Positions 1-5,490 of a DNA stretch of 30,505 nt are shown here, piece by piece. Numbering within the stretch: position 1 is the first letter of the stretch; each line of letters starts with the position of its first letter. A model generated the notes under the pieces. The model ran no database searches. It was not told where the DNA came from and saw only the letters and a list, made by a program, of their open reading frames with translations. The translations under genes were made by a program, and so were the position numbers. Source of the stretch: Nitrospira sp. SG-bin1 (lineage in GTDB: Bacteria; Nitrospirota; Nitrospiria; Nitrospirales; Nitrospiraceae); NCBI GenBank assembly GCA_002083365.1, contig LVWS01000010.1, positions 24,348-54,852 on the forward strand, written 5' to 3'.

Positions 1-275
1 CCCTTGACTCGAAAGACAGTTGCTGTCCCTATTTCTGCCCAGCGTCAGCGCCAGGAGCCGCTCCACTGCCGCATCGCTGGTGCGTCGCGGGGCGGGGGCG
101 TGGCTCACCGAGCAAGCCGTCCAACCGGCGTTCGACGAAACGCCGCCGCCAGCGGCCAACCGTTTGCCCCGTTGTCTTGAACTCCGCGGCCACGGTATGG
201 TTGGTCTTGCCTGCGGCGCAGGCGAGCACAATCCGTGCACGGCGCGCCAGGCCTGCGCCATGACTTAAACTCAGG
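1..275 (-). pseudogene. IS630-type transposase, N-terminal fragment with frameshift
   Basis: Read on the minus strand from about 275, the frame gives an N-terminal helix-turn-helix region with the motifs RARIVLACAAGKTN, TTGQTVGRWRRRFVERRLDG and LLGEPRPRP. This is the pattern of IS630-family transposases, in which RA.I+L.. is followed by T...V..WR.+F...RL.GL.+.PRPG. The frame shifts by one base near 85-95: after PRPRP the sense continues in another frame as DAAVERLLALTLGRN, then stops resembling a transposase around position 35. No catalytic DDE domain is present, so it cannot be active. It ends only a few bases from the glycosyltransferase stop at 279, which suggests that insertion or deletion shaped this junction. 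The family is recognised with fair confidence; the exact ends of the element are not visible. Confidence 0.65.
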
Positions 276-278
276 ACA

Positions 279-1478
279 TTAGGAGCTAGAAGAGATCTCA
301 TCCAAAAGAGCTGATACAGTCGATTCTGTCGAGAACTGATCACGTACCCTTCGAATCCCAGCATCGGATAGCTGGTGCCAAAGGGCATGATCGAAAGCAA
401 GCCTAGTTAGAGCGTCCGCGATAGAAATTGCATTCTGTTGTGGGATAAGCACTCCAGCACCACCATCAAGTAGTTCAGAAATTCCCCCCGTAGTGGTGGC
501 GATAACCGGAACTCCCGCTGCCATCGCTTCCATAAGGAAAACTGGAATTCCCTCATAATCTTTAGAAGTCTCGAGACTGGACAGGAGTGCAATATCCCAG
601 CGTCGCTCGTGGAGTTGCTTCAGAAGCTCCTTATGGTCAATCCATCCGGGAAAATGTACACAGTCCGATAGGCCAAGTGCTTTAGCATAGCTCTCCATTT
701 TCACCTTCAATGGCCCATTTCCCGCACAGCAGAGCGAAATCTTCACCCCAACTCTCCTGAGTTGTGCGACTGCCTCGAGCGCATAGCGATGCCCCTTTTG
801 CTCATCGAACCGGGCACCTACCAGCACTCGCAGTGGTTGCTGTGGTTTACGTTCTCCATCTGTATGAAGTGGGAGGGCAGCAACGCCCATGTGGATGACC
901 CGTACCTTATGTTGATACTCCCCCACATAGGTCCTGAGCTCTTGACTTCCTCTTGCATTGATCGCGCGCACAAACCGCGAGGCCTGTGCCTTCTTTCGGA
1001 GAAGATTGTTCTCAGAAATGTCCCAGCGATGAGCGGTAAAACTCCAGGGAATGCCTGAGAAGAGGCTAGCGACCAATGCGACTGTCGCGTTGGTGGACGC
1101 AAAGTGAGCATGGATATGAGTGATGCCTTGCTCTCTTGCGATGCGTGCCAGCCATAAGCCCTTAGGATAAACGGCCAGATTTTTAAGAAAAACCCATACA
1201 TTTCTGCTCGCTGCTAACAGTAACGCGGCGCGATATGACAGTACAGGCGACCTCACAATCTCAATGAAAGTGTTGTAGAGAATGGACAGAGAAAGGATGG
1301 GTTCCGCAATGGTAAATTCAATTAAGTGTTCTGCATCCTTGTGAATGACCGCGCGACCGGGTCGAACTGGGACTACGGTGATCCGGTGTCCCCGCCTTTG
1401 GAGCTCTAGGATCTCTGGGACGATCCATGTCTCTTGGGAACTATACGGTAGGGATGTTGTCACATAGATGAGATGCAT
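279..1478 (-). CDS. GT4-family glycosyltransferase (GT-B fold)
   Basis: A 399-residue glycosyltransferase, last gene of a three-gene operon. The N-terminal half has a Rossmann-like donor/acceptor start (MHLIYVTTSLPYSSQETWIV) and an HIHAHFAS motif typical of GT4 enzymes. The C-terminal half carries RVLVGARFDEQKG and the E-x7-E nucleotide-sugar motif EGIPVFLME (about residues 309-317), followed by AMAAGVPVIAT. Such enzymes transfer a sugar from an NDP-sugar to a lipid-linked or polysaccharide acceptor at the cytoplasmic face; donor and acceptor cannot be read from sequence. I place the start at ATG 1478, because an upstream frame to 1649 only repeats the end of the previous gene. This start lies 4 bp after that gene's stop, suggesting translational coupling. 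The C-terminus looks natural although it abuts a transposase fragment. Base composition is more A/T-rich than in the genes after 5400. Confidence 0.85.
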   Translation of the reverse strand: MHLIYVTTSLPYSSQETWIVPEILELQRRGHRITVVPVRPGRAVIHKDAEHLIEFTIAEPILSLSILYNTFIEIVRSPVLSYRAALLLAASRNVWVFLKNLAVYPKGLWLARIAREQGITHIHAHFASTNATVALVASLFSGIPWSFTAHRWDISENNLLRKKAQASRFVRAINARGSQELRTYVGEYQHKVRVIHMGVAALPLHTDGERKPQQPLRVLVGARFDEQKGHRYALEAVAQLRRVGVKISLCCAGNGPLKVKMESYAKALGLSDCVHFPGWIDHKELLKQLHERRWDIALLSSLETSKDYEGIPVFLMEAMAAGVPVIATTTGGISELLDGGAGVLIPQQNAISIADALTRLAFDHALWHQLSDAGIRRVRDQFSTESTVSALLDEISSSS

Positions 1479-1482
1479 GTAG

Positions 1483-2670
1483 CTACGAATGGATCGTCTC
1501 TGAATGGGACTTCGCACGCTCCGCGGCCGAACAGAGCAGAGCTCGATAAACAGAGAGGTTCGCATCGACAACTTGGTCGAGTGAGAACTCAGTAACTGCA
1601 ATTTCACGCCCGCGATTGCCCATCGACCTTCTGAGAAGCGAATTGCCAATGAGCTGCGCTAGCGCTTCAGCCAAGGCTTCAATGTCGCCTACTGGGACAA
1701 TCAGACCGTTTTGACCATGGTGGACAGCCTCAAGGCATCCAGGAGTTTCTGTGGCAACAGCAGGACGACCAACAGCCGCAGCTTCTTGGAGAATGCGAGG
1801 CACACCTTCGCCATAGCACGAAGGCAGGCAGACAATGTGACTTTGAGCAATTACCGTAGGCATGTCGAATTGGTATCCTAGCCATTCAATATCTCCAGCG
1901 TCATTCCAGTGTTTGAGGGTGTCCGTTGGGATGGCTGATGGATGGTCGCGATCAGGCTCACCAACCAATACAAAGCGAGCCTTGATCCCTCGGGCACGAA
2001 TTACTTGGGCTGCAGATACAAAATCCTTTACACCTTTTGTCCATAATAGACGAGAAGCCATCAAAACCACTGGCAGTCCATCTGGTTCCGCCTCTGGCAG
2101 GAACAATGACAGATCCACGCCGCTCCCTTTAATAAGGACGACGTGATCGCTTGAAAGATTGAATCTTGAGAGCAGAAAATCGCGATCAGCTGAGTTCTGC
2201 ACTATGACGCGATGGTTCTCGTGCTGAAGAGCAAACCGAAGTGCGACAGTGACAAGCGGTCGTAAGACATGCGCTTTAATAGTGTGGGTACAGAAAAGGT
2301 ATCCGAATCCATAGAAAGTGTTGATTACTACTGGCACACCGACAACTCGTGCTGCAATGCCACCATAGAGTACGGGCTGTATGCACATGTGATGTACTAC
2401 GGTCGGCCTTAGTCGTAGGTAAAGCTGCAGCAGGCTGACCCAGTAGCGTATTTGATCAACAAGTCCCGTGCTCATACGCTGGAGATGGATAATGTGAACA
2501 ATAACGCCCTGGCTAGCGATATCCTCTAAGCCTGGCTCCTGCGGGAGTGCGACATGAACGTCATACCCGGCCTCCTGTACTTTACGAACAAGCTCCATTC
2601 GGTATCTCAAAAAATCGTCGACCTGGTTACTGACAAAAAGAAGTCGCGGCACACCTTCAGTTATCCTCAT
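1483..2670 (-). CDS. GT4-family glycosyltransferase (GT-B fold)
   Basis: A 395-residue GT4 enzyme, middle gene of the operon. The start RLLFVSNQVDDFLRYRMEL and the segment VHHMCIQPVLYGGIAARVVG resemble undecaprenyl-linked sugar transferases of the PglA/TuaC kind. The C-terminal donor domain has LMASRLLWTKGVKDFV and an E-x7-E motif EGVPRILQE (residues 288-296), followed by AAAVGRPAVAT and PGCLEAV. The role is probably addition of one sugar in O-antigen, capsule or exopolysaccharide assembly in the cytoplasm; specificity is unknown. The start overlaps the end of the upstream GT2 gene by 14 bp, and the stop lies 4 bp before the next start, so the three genes very likely form one transcript. No truncation is visible. 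Confidence 0.87.
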   Translation of the reverse strand: MRITEGVPRLLFVSNQVDDFLRYRMELVRKVQEAGYDVHVALPQEPGLEDIASQGVIVHIIHLQRMSTGLVDQIRYWVSLLQLYLRLRPTVVHHMCIQPVLYGGIAARVVGVPVVINTFYGFGYLFCTHTIKAHVLRPLVTVALRFALQHENHRVIVQNSADRDFLLSRFNLSSDHVVLIKGSGVDLSLFLPEAEPDGLPVVLMASRLLWTKGVKDFVSAAQVIRARGIKARFVLVGEPDRDHPSAIPTDTLKHWNDAGDIEWLGYQFDMPTVIAQSHIVCLPSCYGEGVPRILQEAAAVGRPAVATETPGCLEAVHHGQNGLIVPVGDIEALAEALAQLIGNSLLRRSMGNRGREIAVTEFSLDQVVDANLSVYRALLCSAAERAKSHSETIHS

Positions 2671-3583
2671 GTGCGATCCCTCGCATAACCAAGAACTGAA
2701 GACGCTTTATTGGATTAAAAGCAAGGTTCGCGAGTCCAACAGTAAGTTGGTTCGGATACCAACGAGCTAGTCCCAACTTAAGGTACTGTCTTTGATAGGA
2801 GGCCAGTTTCGATGATGGATCGTACCTGACTCCCCATTTTTGCATGAACAATCGATTACGACTTTCCCACATCACCGCATCCCAGCGAAACTTGTAAAGC
2901 GGGATATCGTGAACTTCCAAAGGAGGAGGTGCTGCATACGTGACTGCCGAGTTCGGTTCAAGAAAAACGTCCAATCCATTCTTCCTGAGTGTCAGTCCTA
3001 GATCTACATCGAACGGTTCCACATCATCTTGAAAGATCTCGATGTCTTTGAAGCGTTGACGATCAATAAGAATGCAGTGACACTCTGGGTAGTCGGTGCG
3101 TTTGCGGCGTATTCCTGAGTACAAGATTCTATGCCGGAATATGACCAACCCATCTTGTTCTCGTTCTTCAAACGTACAGCCAGCAGCGTGGATACGCCCA
3201 TACCACCATATCAATGGCATAACTACTGCTGCGCCTTCTTCTTGCATGCACTGAAGCAAGGGGGAAAGCCAATTCTTGTGGACAATCGTATCGTTCTCCA
3301 GGACAACACAAAATCTTTCGGTTGCTTTTCGTAGCGCGATATTACGTGCTTCACCTTGCATCAACAGTCGGTCAACAAGCACTACGCTCAAGTTATCTTT
3401 TTGTCGCTCAAGTTGACGGAGGTACTCTTGAGTCCTGATATCAGTGGCTCCAGTAACAACGATAACTCGAAATGGGACGTCTGTGTGGGTGTAGAGCGCC
3501 TTAAGGCATTTTGGAAACGCGCTGAACCGATCGCGTGGGACAACTAGTATATCAATGCTCTCAGACGATGTTAGTCGTTCCAT
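2657..3583 (-). CDS. GT2-family glycosyltransferase (GT-A fold)
   Basis: A 308-residue protein and first gene of the glycosyltransferase operon. The GT-A nucleotide-binding fold is seen in IDILVVPRDRFSAFPKCL, RVIVVTGATD, a GEARNIALRKA helix and FCVVLENDTIV. The END triplet stands where GT2 enzymes normally carry the DxD metal site. A later DDVEPFDVDLGLTLRKNG segment matches the acceptor-side ED/DxD-like region that follows in this family, and the C-terminal tail is basic and aromatic. It is expected to transfer a sugar from a nucleotide donor to a surface-polysaccharide acceptor; neither is identifiable. It overlaps the following gene by 14 bp. A TAGAAT box lies upstream in the 3600s but no matching -35 element is convincing, so no promoter is called. 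Confidence 0.82.
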   Translation of the reverse strand: MERLTSSESIDILVVPRDRFSAFPKCLKALYTHTDVPFRVIVVTGATDIRTQEYLRQLERQKDNLSVVLVDRLLMQGEARNIALRKATERFCVVLENDTIVHKNWLSPLLQCMQEEGAAVVMPLIWWYGRIHAAGCTFEEREQDGLVIFRHRILYSGIRRKRTDYPECHCILIDRQRFKDIEIFQDDVEPFDVDLGLTLRKNGLDVFLEPNSAVTYAAPPPLEVHDIPLYKFRWDAVMWESRNRLFMQKWGVRYDPSSKLASYQRQYLKLGLARWYPNQLTVGLANLAFNPIKRLQFLVMRGIAHEDN

Positions 3584-4122
3584 AAGAGTCAGGATCCATT
3601 TGATTATTCTAAGTTCAGGTGAAGCAATTTCTTAGGATCCCCGTTGCGCGACAGAGACTATTGCTAAACTCAGACAAGTGCGCTTGGTCTGGTCATCCGG
3701 CTCGTTACAGCGGGTATCAGTGAGGCGGAATGGCTGGCGTCCCGCTCTATCAATACGGTTGTGGATAGCTGAAAGTGTTGGGAGTTCAGCTGTAACCAGA
3801 ATGGGCCGAGAGCTGTGCAGTCAGGTGACCATCCGGCGGCGGCTAAGCCAACACTCTGTGGGAAGACAATCATGGAAAAGAGCAACGATTCGGAGGACCT
3901 ACGGACAGTCGCAGCATAGAGTGGCATGCATTCGTCATTGACAAACTCCAGCAGGGCCATCCCCGAAGGGCATGCTCTCCCCCCGGCTATATTGATCTCG
4001 AGCAACTACCTAGACCTGAATACTTATAAATGAAATTAGGGAACGTGTAAAGGGGAGTATACTGCTCCCCTCTAAGGCAAGAGACGCCTGAACTGAGTAG
4101 ACTGTGGCTGATCTACTGACCC
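3584..4122. other. 539-bp gap without a convincing gene; possible relict coding stretches
   Basis: No intact gene is recognised. Two short plus-strand open stretches have protein-like composition but no start. One at 3668-3772 contains ALGLVIRLVTAGISEAEW. The other at 3847-4029 contains FGGPTDSRSIEWHAFVIDK. They may be remains of a gene removed by rearrangement at the island edge, or chance. A 7-bp perfect hairpin with a 7-base loop sits at 4051-4071 (AGGGGAG/CTCCCCT), without a T-run on the plus strand. I do not assign a function to any of these. Confidence 0.35.
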
Positions 4123-4160
4123 GTGTGCAAATTCAGGGTCAGTGTGCAAATTCAGGGTCA
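4123..4160. repeat. 19-bp perfect tandem repeat (two copies)
   Basis: The unit GTGTGCAAATTCAGGGTCA occurs twice without a spacer at 4123-4141 and 4142-4160, and is followed by GGTCTTG. The GGGTCAGGTCTTG string resembles terminal or REP-like sequences that I associate with transposable elements of the IS200/RAYT sort, but no such transposase is present here. It marks the edge of a rearranged segment. Confidence 0.6.
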
Positions 4161-4193
4161 GGTCTTGTTCCGTGCATTTCCATCATCCGCATC

Positions 4194-4460
4194 TCATCGG
4201 CCAACTCTGGCAGCCATGGCGAAGTGGAAGAAATAGCGGTCGAGTGAGGCCAAGTCACTCCCATAGAGTTTCCCGCCGAGCATCGCGTCGCACAGCAGCT
4301 CTCGTGCTCGGGCGAGCTCTTTTCGCCGACCTTTCCATTGTTCTTCCTCGATCGCCAAATCCAGCGTTTCCAGGTCGCGGTATTGTACGCGTTTATCATT
4401 TTGTGGTCCATCATTCCATTCAGGATCAAGTTCTCTGCTTTTCAGGCGTTCAGAACCAGA
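4194..4460 (-). pseudogene. unidentified headless coding remnant
   Basis: The minus-strand frame from 4460 down to the TGA at 4194-4196 is open for 88 codons and reads like a real protein: ELDPEWNDGPQNDKRVQYRD, then AIEEEQWKGRRKELARAREL, then GGKLYGSDLASLDRYFFHFA. It is charged and helical in its first half. An in-frame stop (TAA, 4461-4463) precedes it, and there is no ATG or GTG before the middle of the frame, so the natural start is missing. The divergent hicB gene begins 14 bp away. The simplest reading is a gene whose 5' end was lost in the same rearrangement that brought the toxin-antitoxin remnants. I do not recognise the family. A TTG or other non-standard start cannot be excluded. 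Confidence 0.35.
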
Positions 4461-4467
4461 TTATAGT
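4439..4467 (+). promoter_or_regulatory. candidate sigma70-type promoter of hicB
   Basis: TTTTCA (4439-4444) and TATAGT (4462-4467) are separated by 17 bp. The -10 box ends only 6 bp before the hicB ATG, and no Shine-Dalgarno sequence precedes the gene, so any transcript from here would be leaderless or nearly so. Confidence 0.35.
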
Positions 4468-4473
4468 GCCCAC

Positions 4474-4653
4474 ATGGAATCAATCAAATACATCTATTGG
4501 CAGGATGAAAACCGCCGGCTCGGCTACCTGCAGGACTACCCCGACTACTGGACCCAGGGAAAATCGCTGGAAGACCTGCAAGCCCACCTTCGCGCTCTGT
4601 ACCTTGATCTCACCAGCGGCGAATCTCCGGCGTCCGGAAGCTCGCTGAGCTGA
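4474..4653 (+). CDS. hicB: HicB-family antitoxin
   Basis: A 59-residue protein beginning MESIKYIYWQDENRRLGYLQ and continuing DYPDYWTQGKSLEDLQAHL, then LYLDLTSGE. This is the partial RNase-H-like fold of short HicB antitoxins: a hydrophobic strand with a Y/W-x-D turn, GYLQDYPDYWTQG, and a helix rich in E/D and L. It would bind and neutralise the HicA mRNA interferase, but the partner gene starting 7 bp downstream is only a stub. The last nine residues (SPASGSSLS) are atypical, so the C-terminus may also have changed. No clear ribosome-binding site is visible. Confidence 0.75.
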   Translation: MESIKYIYWQDENRRLGYLQDYPDYWTQGKSLEDLQAHLRALYLDLTSGESPASGSSLS

Positions 4654-4660
4654 CTCTCCG

Positions 4661-4704
4661 GTGAAGCGCAAAGACCTCATTCGACAGCTTGAAGCCAACG
4701 GCAC
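4661..4704 (+). pseudogene. hicA: hicA toxin, 5' stub only
   Basis: After a GTG at 4661 the frame reads VKRKDLIRQLEANG, the first helix of HicA mRNA interferases. Similarity ends around 4704, exactly where the convergent higA gene's stop codon (4706-4708) begins. The frame then runs antisense through higA to a stop at 4790-4792. The conserved HicA segment with the catalytic histidine (the G..H.....P region) is absent, so the toxin is dead. The breakpoint suggests that a second module was joined onto a truncated hicA. Confidence 0.65.
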
Positions 4705-4705
4705 G

Positions 4706-4999
4706 TTACCGATTCGCTGCAACGGCCAGCCGGAATCCCAACGCGTGGAGGAGGGCCTTGAGGCTTCGGAATTCTGGATTGCCGCGTTCTGAGAGCATCC
4801 TATAGAGGCTCTCGCGATTGAGCTTCGCTTTTTCGGCGAGTTGTGCCACGCCTCCTTGCGCCTCGGCGACGTGTCGTAATGCCAACAGGAACAGCTCTGG
4901 ATCGTTCTCCTCCAACGCGGCATTCAAATATTCTTCAGATTCCCGTGGATCTCGCAAGTTCTCGATGAGATCTGGCTGATAGGCCTTACTCTTTTTCAT
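4706..4999 (-). CDS. higA: HigA/XRE-type antitoxin (addiction-module antidote)
   Basis: A 97-residue protein starting MKKSKAYQPDLIENLRDPRE. The N-terminal stretch with EYLNAALEEND and LFLLALRHVAEAQGG is typical of antidote proteins paired with RelE/HigB-like toxins. An XRE helix-turn-helix follows in GVAQLAEKAKLNRESLYRML, ending with SLKALLHALGFRLAV. It should bind the toxin and repress the shared promoter. The ATG at 4999 overlaps the toxin stop in an ATGA arrangement, which supports this start over the in-frame one at 5029. The toxin partner upstream is disrupted, so this is an orphan antitoxin that may act only as a repressor of its own promoter or of another module. Confidence 0.82.
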   Translation of the reverse strand: MKKSKAYQPDLIENLRDPRESEEYLNAALEENDPELFLLALRHVAEAQGGVAQLAEKAKLNRESLYRMLSERGNPEFRSLKALLHALGFRLAVAANR

Positions 5000-5328
5000 G
5001 GTCGACTCTTGTATTCGCTCCAATACCATTGTGCTGTTTCGATATCCTTGGACTGTGTATGCTTATCGGCCTCCGCAGAGAAGCAGGACGATCGTTGTGC
5101 CTTCTTGTCCAAAATACACTCGATAACCAGGACCATAATCGATACGGAGTTCTTATACGCCGTTGCCTACCGTACGGCATCGCCGAAGTTGCCCACACTG
5201 ACTCGGTCTAACCGGACTCGAATCTTCGCACGCGCCTTTTGGTCCCGTAAGGAATTCAGCCATTCATTAAAAGGCTCGCGACCTTCTGCCGTGACATAGA
5301 TCCGAAGCTCTTTCGGAGTGGCCTCCAC
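4996..5328 (-). pseudogene. higB: RelE/HigB-type (Gp49-like) toxin with two frameshifts and a nonsense codon
   Basis: From GTG 5328 the frame reads VEATPKELRIYVTAEGREPF, then NEWLNSLRDQKARAKI, then NFGD. It then needs a one-base shift to continue as VGNGV, a stop codon, and ELRIDYGPGYRVYFGQEGTT, then IVLLLCGG. A second shift returns to the first frame for DKHTQSKDIETAQWYWSEYK and the stop at 4996-4998. These blocks together are the full RelE/HigB fold (F..WL..L; GV.ELRIDYGPGYRVY; C.GDK..Q..DI..A), so all three lesions lie in an otherwise complete gene. One is a missing base around the GD-C region, the second a TAA replacing the tyrosine codon of GVYELR, the third an indel at CGG-DK. Decay seems recent. 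The antitoxin gene is intact. Confidence 0.8.
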
Positions 5329-5334
5329 GGGAGA

Positions 5335-5363
5335 AGTGTAGCTTATAAGCTACTTTCTGACAA
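5335..5363 (-). promoter_or_regulatory. sigma70-type promoter of the higB-higA module
   Basis: Read on the minus strand, TTGTCA (5358-5363) and TACACT (5335-5340) are spaced by exactly 17 bp. The toxin GTG at 5328 follows the -10 box by 6 bp, implying a leaderless or very short-leader transcript unless translation begins further in. The spacer contains the palindrome described separately. Confidence 0.55.
5338..5353. promoter_or_regulatory. 16-bp perfect palindrome, likely antitoxin operator
   Basis: GTAGCTTATAAGCTAC reads identically on both strands. It overlaps the first bases of the -10 box and most of the spacer of the toxin-antitoxin promoter. Position and symmetry fit an operator for the HigA homodimer or toxin-antitoxin complex; binding by this HigA is inferred. 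Confidence 0.55.
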
Positions 5364-5490
5364 GAGCCATTTCTGTTCCCGCCCACCCTTGCATCTCCTT
5401 CTTTCACCCCCGTAGAATGAAGGCCTTCTAGCCTAACTCCTTGGCTTTCTTGTTGGTTTGAGCCAGTTTAAGAAAGGGGATCAGGCCGGC

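Noticed and set aside
3670..4005. 111-codon minus-strand frame upstream of the GT2 gene
   Set aside because: No motif and no good ribosome-binding site; composition not convincing.
4055..4071. A 17-mer shared with 30469-30485 (GAGTAT-C/A-CTGCTCCCCT) that might mark two ends of one element
   Set aside because: A one-mismatch 17-mer pair is expected a few times by chance in a window of this size, and nothing else matches around it.
4051..4071. Hairpin AGGGGAG/CTCCCCT as an intrinsic terminator
   Set aside because: No T-run on the plus strand and only three T on the minus strand; no gene clearly ends there.
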